This document shows, one piece after another, positions 1 through 6,718 of a stretch of DNA of 64,000 nt. The notes below the pieces were generated by a model. It saw only the letters and a list, made by a program, of their open reading frames with translations. It was not told the DNA's origin and did no database searches. Each line of letters opens with the position of its first letter. The stretch's first letter is position 1. The position numbers were made by a program, and so were the translations under genes. Source of the stretch: Lewinella sp. W8 (GTDB lineage Bacteria > Bacteroidota > Bacteroidia > Chitinophagales > Saprospiraceae); assembly GCF_004375085.3 (NCBI RefSeq), contig NZ_SNAQ03000003.1, forward strand, positions 186,001 to 250,000, read 5' to 3'.

Positions 1-258
1 AGCACTGGCGGGAAGGACCGAGGTGGCCAACCAGCCGCCAATCACGGCACCGCCGATGAACAGCAGATTCCAACGTTGGGCTTTCCAATCGAAGCGGAAA
101 AACTCCACGTTCTTTCCGGCGCCGGCAATACTGCACATCGTACGCAGGTTGCCCGAGACACCAAATTCCTTGCCGGCGTAGAGCAGGACAAACATCACCG
201 TGGCAATGGCGAATCCGCTTACGGACCAGTGCCAGGGTTCTGAAATTAATTCTAGCAT
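1..258 (-). CDS. YeeE/YedE-family sulfur transporter, partial (C-terminus outside window)
   Basis: Only the first 86 codons are present. Reading from the ATG at 258 the protein starts MLELISEPWHWSVSG, has a hydrophobic helix at about residues 12-28, and then the stretch GVSGNLRTMCSIAGAG with a cysteine that is typical of YeeE/YedE (DUF395) proteins, which move thiosulfate or related sulfur species across the inner membrane. A second membrane segment begins near residue 66. The gene lies 69 bases downstream of the metallo-beta-lactamase/rhodanese gene on the same strand and is probably cotranscribed with it. The pairing of YeeE/YedE with a persulfide-dioxygenase-like protein is common in Bacteroidota. 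The substrate is inferred from the family. Confidence 0.8.
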   Translation of the reverse strand, partial: MLELISEPWHWSVSGFAIATVMFVLLYAGKEFGVSGNLRTMCSIAGAGKNVEFFRFDWKAQRWNLLFIGGAVIGGWLATSVLPASA

Positions 259-327
259 AGTTTCTTTTTTGAGGGAAGGGTGGAGGCCGAGGCCTCCACC
301 CCTATGTTGTTGTGTTGTTGAATATGA

Positions 328-1779
328 TTAAACAACAGCGGCAAGGGCCTCATCGATGACCTCCTGGGACATCTTGCTGGGGCACAAATAGTCGGTTTTT
401 GACAATTCGGTCTCTTTTAGGCCCTTCCAGCCTTCCCGAATGTTGACCAGGTGCTCAAAACCGCGGGCCCGGAGGATGGAGGCGGCGATCACGGACCGGT
501 ATCCACTACCACAGTGCAGGTAGTAGGTTTTGTCCCGGTCCAGTTTATTCATGTTGCTGTTGATGTAGTCCAGAGGGAAGTTGGTGGCATCCGTAAGGTG
601 CTCGGAGAGGAACTCCGTGGGCTTGCGGGTATCGAGGATTTCTCCGTCCAATTCCTGCTGGGCCTTCTCCACGAAGGCTGCGGGATCGATGTTGGCGATG
701 GTGTCGATTTCCTTGCCCGCGGCCCGCCAGGCTTCGATGCCTCCCTTCAGGTACCCGAGGCTGTGGTCGTAGCCCACGCGGCTGAGCCGGGTGACGACCT
801 CTTCGGCACGTCCCTCGGGAGCTACGATCAGAATGGGCTGGCGAATATCAACGATCAGCGCGCCCACCCAGGGAGCGAAGCTACCGTCAATCCCGATGAA
901 AATACTGTTCGGGATGTGGGCCTCGGTGAAGGCCTCGCGGTCGCGGGTGTCCAGAATGAGGGCTTCCTCCGCTTCGGCGATGGTCTCGAATTCTTCGGGA
1001 CTCAGGGCACGGTCTCCCCGTTGCAGCACCTCAGTGAAGCTGTCGTAGCCGGCCTTATTCATCATGGCGTTTTCGGCGAAGTACTGAGGGGGAGGTAGCA
1101 GGCCCGCCGTAACCTCCGCGATAAATTCCTCCCGCGTCATGTTCTCGCGGAGCGCGTAGTTGGTTTGCTTTTGTTCTCCGAGCAGGCCGAAGGTTTCCTT
1201 GCTCAGGTTTTTACCGCAGGCAGATCCCGCCCCGTGGGCGGGATAAACGATAACCTCGTCGGCCAGGGGCATGATCTTTTCCCGCAGGCTGTCGAAGAGG
1301 TATCCGGCCAGATCTTCTTTGGTCACCGAACCCTGCTTGATGGCCAGGTCGGGGCGACCAACGTCACCCAGGAACAGGGTGTCACCGGTGAAAATGGCGT
1401 AATCCTTGCCGTTTTCGTCCTGCAGTAAGAAAGTGCTGGACTCCATGGTGTGACCCGGAGTATGCAGTACTTTGAAACTGATGTTGCCTACTTTAAGAAT
1501 TTCTCCATCCTTCGCGGAGTGAATATCATAATTGGTTTCGGCCATGGGGCCATACACGATGGTTGCTCCCGTTGCTTTGGCCAGGTCGAGGTGACCGGAG
1601 ACAAAGTCGGCGTGGAAGTGCGTCTCAAAAATATACTTGAGTTTGGCCCCCGTTTTTTCCAGTTTATCCAGGTAGGGCTTGGTCTCCCGGAGGGGGTCAA
1701 TGATAACGGCTTCTCCCGCACTTTCAATGTAGTAAGCTCCCTGGGCCAGGCAGCCGGTATAAATTTGTTCAACTTTCAT
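328..1779 (-). CDS. MBL-fold metallo-hydrolase with two rhodanese domains (persulfide dioxygenase/CstB-like)
   Basis: 483 aa. Residues 1-225 are an ETHE1-type metallo-beta-lactamase domain: THFHAD (H54, H56, D58), H110 in HTPGHT, D133 in TGDTL and H182 in YPAHG are the expected iron ligands. Residues 262-357 form a rhodanese fold with no catalytic cysteine (the loop reads APEGR). Residues 366-475 form a second rhodanese with the active loop HCGSGYRS, catalytic Cys423. The family oxidises glutathione- or protein-bound persulfide to sulfite and passes sulfane sulfur between thiols in the cytoplasm. It lies upstream of a YeeE/YedE gene in one likely operon. A TAATTTTG -7 element and a Crp/Fnr-like palindrome lie just upstream. 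Sulfide or persulfide detoxification is inferred. Confidence 0.9.
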   Translation of the reverse strand: MKVEQIYTGCLAQGAYYIESAGEAVIIDPLRETKPYLDKLEKTGAKLKYIFETHFHADFVSGHLDLAKATGATIVYGPMAETNYDIHSAKDGEILKVGNISFKVLHTPGHTMESSTFLLQDENGKDYAIFTGDTLFLGDVGRPDLAIKQGSVTKEDLAGYLFDSLREKIMPLADEVIVYPAHGAGSACGKNLSKETFGLLGEQKQTNYALRENMTREEFIAEVTAGLLPPPQYFAENAMMNKAGYDSFTEVLQRGDRALSPEEFETIAEAEEALILDTRDREAFTEAHIPNSIFIGIDGSFAPWVGALIVDIRQPILIVAPEGRAEEVVTRLSRVGYDHSLGYLKGGIEAWRAAGKEIDTIANIDPAAFVEKAQQELDGEILDTRKPTEFLSEHLTDATNFPLDYINSNMNKLDRDKTYYLHCGSGYRSVIAASILRARGFEHLVNIREGWKGLKETELSKTDYLCPSKMSQEVIDEALAAVV

Positions 1780-1806
1780 GGTTAGTCATTATTTGATTGA
1801 ATACTG

Positions 1807-1814
1807 CAAAATTA
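1807..1814 (-). promoter_or_regulatory. -7 promoter element (TAATTTTG) of the MBL/rhodanese operon
   Basis: Perfect match to the Bacteroidota TAnnTTTG element, 27 bases upstream of the ATG. No clear -33 TTG is seen, as expected for an activator-dependent promoter. Confidence 0.55.
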
Positions 1815-1836
1815 TGGGTGACGGAATCCGGGAATC

Positions 1837-1852
1837 GGTGATGCCCGTCACA
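1837..1852. promoter_or_regulatory. Crp/Fnr-like operator GGTGA-N6-TCACA, site 1
   Basis: GGTGATGCCCGTCACA matches the TGTGA-N6-TCACA family consensus in both half sites. Its centre is 37.5 bases upstream of the last base of the -7 element, about -41 to -43 from the expected transcription start, the usual place for a class II activator. Confidence 0.55.
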
Positions 1853-1885
1853 TTAGGCGATCGGATCGGTAATTATTTGATGAAT

Positions 1886-1901
1886 GGGGACTACACTCCC
1901 C
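1886..1901. terminator. Small hairpin downstream of sulP
   Basis: GGGGA-CTACAC-TCCCC follows the stop of the SulP gene by 26 bases on the minus strand. No T-tract follows, so termination is only a possibility. Confidence 0.25.
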
Positions 1902-1926
1902 TTAGAATCACCGAACCGCTACGTGC

Positions 1927-3642
1927 CTAAAGGTTGGCTTGGGTCGCGTATTGGGGGGGCAGACGGGTTTCGGCAACCTTATCCACGGCGGCACCAACAC
2001 TGAGGTAGAAGTTCTCCCGACCGACGATGTCCGTCAGGCCGTCGCGGGCGAACAGGTCCCGCACCGGGCCGATCAGCCCGGCAAAAACTACCCGGAAGCC
2101 CTTAGCCTTTTGGTCGGAAACGAAGTTGTGCAACTCGTGGAGCGCACTGCTGTCGAGGCTGGAGATGCCCTCCCCGTTGATGATGATGGTGTGCAGGTCA
2201 TCCTGGCGTTGTTCCACCAGCGCTTTGAGCTGACTCTGGAAGTAGGCAAGGTTGGCGAAGTAGAGACGACCATCAAAGCGGACGATCAACGTCCCGGGAA
2301 TCTCCCTGGCGTCCGTAAAGCGCGTGACGTTGCGGAAGGCATCCGTTTCTCCGATCCGACCGAGTACGGCCAGGTGAGGACGCATACTGCGGTAGATGTG
2401 GACGGCAATGGACAACGCCACCCCCACACCAATGCCCTGTTCAATACCCAGACTGAGGGTGGCCACAAAGGTTACGGCCAGCATCCAGAAATCGGAGCGG
2501 TGGACGTGCCAGAGGTGTTTGGCCTCCTTCCAGTCGATGAGGCCGAAGACGGCGACCATGATGACCGACGCCAGAATGGCTTTGGGCAGGTAATAGAACA
2601 GGGGAGTGAGGAAGAGCAGGGTCAGTACGATCAGGGCGGCACTGACCAGGCTGGCCAGACCCGTCTTGGCGCCGGCCTGATCGTTGACGGCGGTGCGACT
2701 GAAACCACCCGTGACCGGGTAGGATTGAATTACTGCTCCGGCGAGGTTGGCCGCGCCCAGGGCAATGAGCTCCTGGTTGGGGACGACCTCGTAATCTTTA
2801 TGTTTGTTCTGTACGGCTTTGGCCACGGCAATACTCTCCATGAAGCCCACCAGAGAGATGGTCAGGGCGGTGGGAATGAGGGCCTCGATTTGATCCCAGC
2901 TAAAGGTGGGGAAACTAAAGGAAGGCAACCCGCCCGGTACGGAGCCAACAATTTTGACGCCCTGGTCGTACAACCCAAACCCAAAAACGGCCAGAATCCC
3001 GAATACTACCGCCAGTAGCGGACCGGGAATTGCCTTGTTTACCTTCTTGATGCCGATGATGAGGCCGATACCGACCAGTCCGATCAGTAGGGTCATGGGA
3101 TTGGTTTCGGCGATCCGTTCGCCGGCGGCAATCAGAATTTCGTGAATATGGTGGCTACGGGCCAGATCAATACCCAGCAAATGCTTGAGCTGACTCAAGC
3201 CGATGATGAGGGCGGCCGCCGAGGTGAAACCACTGATTACGGGGTGGGAAAGTAAATTGACCAAAAAGCCCAGACGCAGCAATCCCAGTAAGAACTGAAT
3301 GACGCCCACCATGAGGGAAAGGACAATTGCCAGAGTGAGAAAAGCTTCGGTGCCCACCTCGGCAATGGCGCCAACTCCGGTAGCGGTCAGGAGGGAAACC
3401 ATGGCCACGGGACCAACGGCCAGTTGCCGACTGGTGCCCAAAATGGCATAAATGGCCAGGGGAAGGGTGACCGCATACAAACCGTGGATCGGGGGAAGGC
3501 CCGCCAGCATGGCGTAGGCCATGCCCTGTGGAATCAGCATCACACCCACGGTGAGGCCGGCAGAAATGTCTCCCTTTAACCAGGAACGTTGGTAATTTTT
3601 GATCCATTCAAGGGCGGGGATCCATCGCGCAACACTATTCAT
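1927..3642 (-). CDS. SulP-family anion/sulfate transporter with STAS domain
   Basis: 571 aa, the normal length for SulP (SLC26-like) transporters. The N-terminal 420 residues hold the multi-helix transport domain, with the family signatures LTVGVMLIPQGMAYAMLAGL near residue 32 and GLYAVTLP. The C-terminal part, about 440-555, is a STAS domain (VRFDGRLYFANLAYF; SLDSSALHELH). It moves sulfate or another small anion through the inner membrane. The gene stands alone between the sulfur operon and the Mla-like operon, all on the minus strand. Its upstream region carries Crp/Fnr-like site 2 with a near-consensus -7 element, so it may be co-regulated with the sulfur genes. Bicarbonate or another anion is an alternative substrate. 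Confidence 0.9.
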   Translation of the reverse strand: MNSVARWIPALEWIKNYQRSWLKGDISAGLTVGVMLIPQGMAYAMLAGLPPIHGLYAVTLPLAIYAILGTSRQLAVGPVAMVSLLTATGVGAIAEVGTEAFLTLAIVLSLMVGVIQFLLGLLRLGFLVNLLSHPVISGFTSAAALIIGLSQLKHLLGIDLARSHHIHEILIAAGERIAETNPMTLLIGLVGIGLIIGIKKVNKAIPGPLLAVVFGILAVFGFGLYDQGVKIVGSVPGGLPSFSFPTFSWDQIEALIPTALTISLVGFMESIAVAKAVQNKHKDYEVVPNQELIALGAANLAGAVIQSYPVTGGFSRTAVNDQAGAKTGLASLVSAALIVLTLLFLTPLFYYLPKAILASVIMVAVFGLIDWKEAKHLWHVHRSDFWMLAVTFVATLSLGIEQGIGVGVALSIAVHIYRSMRPHLAVLGRIGETDAFRNVTRFTDAREIPGTLIVRFDGRLYFANLAYFQSQLKALVEQRQDDLHTIIINGEGISSLDSSALHELHNFVSDQKAKGFRVVFAGLIGPVRDLFARDGLTDIVGRENFYLSVGAAVDKVAETRLPPQYATQANL

Positions 3643-3659
3643 TATTTCTAAGCTTTGCG

Positions 3660-3667
3660 CAAAGATC
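3660..3667 (-). promoter_or_regulatory. -7 promoter element (GATCTTTG) of sulP
   Basis: Seven of eight positions match TAnnTTTG. It lies 17 bases upstream of the ATG and 36.5 bases from the centre of Crp/Fnr-like site 2. Confidence 0.4.
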
Positions 3668-3688
3668 AGGCGCCAAACTTCCGCAAAT

Positions 3689-3704
3689 GGTGATCGTAGT
3701 CACA
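3689..3704. promoter_or_regulatory. Crp/Fnr-like operator GGTGA-N6-TCACA, site 2
   Basis: GGTGATCGTAGTCACA. Read on the minus strand it is TGTGACTACGATCACC, a near-perfect Crp-family half-site pair. Same spacing to the -7 element as sites 1 and 3. Confidence 0.6.
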
Positions 3705-3793
3705 CTGTAGGACGCGCGTAATTGGGCCAGCCTTGGGAATGATTCCGGATTGCGGTTTGTACCACGGCAACAACAAATGAGGTTAGAATTTTT

Positions 3794-3814
3794 TTACTCA
3801 TCCAAAGATTTCTT
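3794..3814 (+). repeat. 21-bp dispersed repeat, copy A
   Basis: TTACTCATCC followed by AAAGATTTCTT. Copies B and C differ from it at only two positions. Intergenic. Confidence 0.6.
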
Positions 3815-3961
3815 ACTTTGTCAACATTCAAGTAATGTTCGGACACCATTGCACTTGGCTACGCCTTCGCGAAACGGGCTTCCGATCACGGCTTTGCCCT
3901 GGTCAGGACAGTGGATTTTTATCACCCTGGTTCAGATGAGCACCGGAGATAACGACTGCCT

Positions 3962-4984
3962 TCATTCCCGACGAGCTTCCTTGCGAGCGCGTTTTTCCTG
4001 CTTCTTAAAGTATCCGCGGAAGAACCAGTTCGATTTGAGCGCTTCCATATTGGTGACAAACTTTTCGGTGCCGACATCCAGGTTAGCGAGGGTGGCGCTG
4101 AGGTGGTTGGCGGCGGTAGAGTCACGGAGTAGGGTAGTGATGACCCCTTCCCCGGTATTGATTTCCATCAGTAGGCTTTCCACCTCCTTGCTGGAGGCCA
4201 GCAGGGAACGGGAAGTGTGTTCCAGCTCTTCAAGAATGGGTGCCGTGCGTACGCTCACAAGGGTGTCAAGGTTGTTGCTCAACTGGTTTATTTCTGCCTC
4301 CAGGGTGTTGCCTTTCAGCAAATACCCCAAATTTCCCCGTCCGTCATTGATGCCGCTAACCAGGGAGGCAAAGTCCCGGGAAACCTGGTTTACCTGCTGC
4401 GTACTCTGGCGTAAATTGAGGGTGGTAGTGCTCAATTCCCGAGCCAGCTGACCATCATTCAGAAGAAGGGAAAGCGTGCCCTCCCCTTCGTTCATTTTCT
4501 GGGTGATGGCCAGTAGATTTTCGGTGATGGCGGCAATTTTTTCGTTGGTGGCGTCCAACTCGTCCAGCATGCCCGCAATGGCCATCCGGGGTTTATGAAC
4601 CAGAAGGTCTCCGGCCTCAACCGCCGCCGCTTCGCCCTCGGCCGGACTAATGGAAACAATCATGTTCCCCACCAGGCCGTCGGTGGCGATGTCGACCGTG
4701 GCATTTTTGCGCAGGTATTCCTTCACTTTGGCGTCGAGTTCCAGTTGAACCCGAATGGTGCGTTCGTCCCGAATCACAATGTCCTTCACCTCCCCGACAC
4801 CGATGCCGGCGAAGCGGACGTTGTTCCCCACCTGCAAGCCCTTGACGTCCTGAAAGTGAACGTAAACGGGAATGGTTCTGCCAAAAAGGTCAAACCCCTC
4901 GCTGATGCGTAGCAGGCCATAGATGAAGAGTACGGTGGCGATGGTGACGAAGATGCCCAGCTTGACGTTGTTTGCTTTAGCCAT
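3962..4984 (-). CDS. mlaD: MlaD/MCE-domain lipid-binding protein
   Basis: 340 aa from the ATG at 4984 (MAKANNVKLGIFVT). An earlier ATG at 5083 would add 33 residues lying inside the ATPase gene and is not favoured. One N-terminal membrane anchor (about residues 7-25) is followed by an MCE domain (about 36-115, with GLQVGNNVRFAGIGVGEVKD), then a long helical tail (about 130-330) with heptad-like LSNNLDTLV and TLANLD segments. The domain forms periplasmic rings that pass phospholipids between membranes. Its start overlaps the end of the ATPase gene by 8 bases. Third gene of a permease-ATPase-MCE operon that would maintain outer-membrane lipid asymmetry. Symbol by homology only. Confidence 0.88.
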   Translation of the reverse strand: MAKANNVKLGIFVTIATVLFIYGLLRISEGFDLFGRTIPVYVHFQDVKGLQVGNNVRFAGIGVGEVKDIVIRDERTIRVQLELDAKVKEYLRKNATVDIATDGLVGNMIVSISPAEGEAAAVEAGDLLVHKPRMAIAGMLDELDATNEKIAAITENLLAITQKMNEGEGTLSLLLNDGQLARELSTTTLNLRQSTQQVNQVSRDFASLVSGINDGRGNLGYLLKGNTLEAEINQLSNNLDTLVSVRTAPILEELEHTSRSLLASSKEVESLLMEINTGEGVITTLLRDSTAANHLSATLANLDVGTEKFVTNMEALKSNWFFRGYFKKQEKRARKEARRE

Positions 4985-5759
4985 GTAGTCGTTCGTTGAT
5001 GTCTTTGAAAAATGCCCGGACCTTCGGGTCCTGCGACCGGGAAAGTTCATCGTAGGTGCCCTCGGCGTAGTTGATGCCATCAAAGAGAATGATGACCCGG
5101 TTGGAGATTACCCGGGCGCAGTCCATGTCGTGGGTGATGATCAGGGAAGTAGTACCCAATTCCTTCTGCAATTGCAGGATGAGTTGGATGATTTCGTTGG
5201 AGGTGATGGGGTCCAAACCGGTGGTGGGCTCATCGTAAAGAATGATTTTAGGGCGAAGAATCAGCGTCCTGGCCAGGGCCACCCGGCGCTTCATGCCCCC
5301 CGATAATTCGGCGGGCATCAGGTCGATGGCGTCCTCCAGTCCTACACTGCGCAGGGTTTGGTGGATCAGTTCTTCCTCCTCCTGTCCCCGCTTCCGTTCC
5401 GGGTGCCGTCGCAGGGGGAAGCGTAGATTTTCTCGTACCGTCATCGAATCGTAAAGGGCACTTCCCTGGAAGAGGAAACCCACCTCGGTACGCACCTGGT
5501 CGAGGGTTTTCTGATCCAGGTGGATGACGGACTTGCCCAGGATGGTAATTTCTCCACTATCCGGCTCCATGAGGCGGATCAGGCACTTGATTAAGACGGA
5601 TTTGCCCGACCCGGACTTCCCGAGAATTACGACGTTTTCACCCGGAAAAAGCTGCAGGTTGAATCCGCACAACACCTGATTATTACCGAAGGACTTGGTG
5701 AGTTCCCGGATCTCAATCAGGGGTTTCTGGCCGGAGCTATGTTCGTTGGCTTCCATCAT
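4977..5759 (-). CDS. mlaF: ABC transporter ATPase of the Mla/MCE type
   Basis: 260 aa from the ATG at 5759, which overlaps the permease stop as ATGA. Walker A is GKSGSGKS, the signature is LSGGMKRR, Walker B is IILYDEPTTGLDP, and the H-loop is ITHDM. The variant signature and the motif EPTTGLDPITSNEI are characteristic of MlaF/Mkl ATPases. It hydrolyses ATP in the cytoplasm to drive lipid movement through MlaE. A longer reading with 46 extra residues would run inside mlaE and is rejected because the ATGA overlap gives the better start. Confidence 0.92.
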   Translation of the reverse strand: MMEANEHSSGQKPLIEIRELTKSFGNNQVLCGFNLQLFPGENVVILGKSGSGKSVLIKCLIRLMEPDSGEITILGKSVIHLDQKTLDQVRTEVGFLFQGSALYDSMTVRENLRFPLRRHPERKRGQEEEELIHQTLRSVGLEDAIDLMPAELSGGMKRRVALARTLILRPKIILYDEPTTGLDPITSNEIIQLILQLQKELGTTSLIITHDMDCARVISNRVIILFDGINYAEGTYDELSRSQDPKVRAFFKDINERLHG

Positions 5760-6529
5760 ATGGCGTAGAAAATGTCCGCGGCAAGTACGGCGATGAAATC
5801 CACCAGGAAGAGCAGCAGGCTGGAAATGACTACGGCGGAGTTGGCGGCCGAACCGACGCCGGCGGTTCCCTTGCTGGAAAAGTACCCCTTGTAGCAACCG
5901 ACGATTCCGATCACCAGTCCGAAGAAGAAAGTTTTTATCGTGGCGGGAACCAGGTCCCCGACGGCCATCGCGTGGAAAGCCCGGTTGAAGTAGAGGGCCA
6001 GGGTGACTTCTCCCCGGGTGGATTCAATGAAGTAGGAGCCCAGCATGCCGACGGCATCGGCGGCAATGACCAGCAACGGAATCATGATGATGCAGGCCCA
6101 CACCCGGGTGACGACGAGGAACTTGAAGGGGTTGGTCCCCGATACCTCCATCGCGTCGATTTGTTCGGTCACCTTCATGGACCCCAGTTCGGCGCCGATG
6201 CCCGAGCCGATTTTACCGGCACAGATCAGTGCCGTAACTACCGGACCGATCTCCCGCACAAAAGCAATGCTTACCATGTCCGGCATGTAGGCCGAGGCCC
6301 CGAAGTCAATCATGGTTGGTCGGAGCTGGAGGGTGAGCACCAGTCCCATGATGAAGCCGGTAGCCAGTACCAGGAAGAGGGATTTGTAACCGATCTCGTA
6401 GCACTGCCGGATCAGCTCCTTCCACTCGAAGGGGCGGCTGAAGGCCGCCCCAAAGAACCTTCCCGTAAAGGAGGATAACTTTCCTACTTCCTCAAAAATC
6501 CCCAACAAGGAATACCGAATCTTCTCCAT
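5756..6529 (-). CDS. mlaE: MlaE-family lipid ABC permease
   Basis: 257 aa, the usual length. About five to six membrane segments. The family pattern is strong: LFLVLATGFIMGLVLTLQ, then FVREIGPVVTALICAGKIGSGI and the coupling helix region ELGSMKVTEQIDAMEVSG (about residues 115-132), then NSAVVISSLLLFLVDF near the C-terminus. It is the membrane part of the MlaEFD-like complex in the inner membrane. First gene of the operon. A Crp/Fnr-like palindrome (site 3) lies 50-65 bases upstream of its start, with a weak -7 element at the same spacing as in the two sulfur transcription units. Confidence 0.93.
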   Translation of the reverse strand: MEKIRYSLLGIFEEVGKLSSFTGRFFGAAFSRPFEWKELIRQCYEIGYKSLFLVLATGFIMGLVLTLQLRPTMIDFGASAYMPDMVSIAFVREIGPVVTALICAGKIGSGIGAELGSMKVTEQIDAMEVSGTNPFKFLVVTRVWACIIMIPLLVIAADAVGMLGSYFIESTRGEVTLALYFNRAFHAMAVGDLVPATIKTFFFGLVIGIVGCYKGYFSSKGTAGVGSAANSAVVISSLLLFLVDFIAVLAADIFYAI

Positions 6530-6549
6530 ATGGTGGTATGCTAACGCTA

Positions 6550-6557
6550 CAATAATG
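6550..6557 (-). promoter_or_regulatory. Weak -7 element (CATTATTG) of the mlaEFD operon
   Basis: Only six of eight positions fit TAnnTTTG. It is listed because its distance to site 3 (36.5 bases) repeats the spacing at sites 1 and 2. Confidence 0.25.
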
Positions 6558-6578
6558 GGTGGGAAAAGGAAAAGGAAG

Positions 6579-6594
6579 GGTGATGATTGTCACC
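6579..6594. promoter_or_regulatory. Crp/Fnr-like operator GGTGA-N6-TCACC, site 3
   Basis: GGTGATGATTGTCACC, perfectly symmetrical half sites, between divergent mlaE and the lipoprotein at 6719. It could serve either gene; spacing favours mlaE. Confidence 0.5.
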
Positions 6595-6718
6595 GCTACG
6601 GCTGATCTGTCTCCGCCCGGCGGCCGAAAGTCTGGCATTGGGACTACTATTTTGGCGGATGGTGGAAGGGAGATGCCTCCCTCCATGCGTTATCTGCATA
6701 TCCAACCTACCGACGCTT

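Larger units (their letters stand above)
3643..3961. other. 319-base intergenic region upstream of sulP
   Basis: No convincing gene. It holds the sulP -7 element, Crp/Fnr-like site 2 and copy A of the 21-bp dispersed repeat. A plus-strand open frame passes through it into the mlaD gene but has no domain or start signal I can support. Confidence 0.6.

Noticed and set aside
3750-4451. Plus-strand open frame from the sulP upstream region into mlaD
   Set aside because: No domain or plausible ribosome site, and most of it is antisense to the MCE protein.
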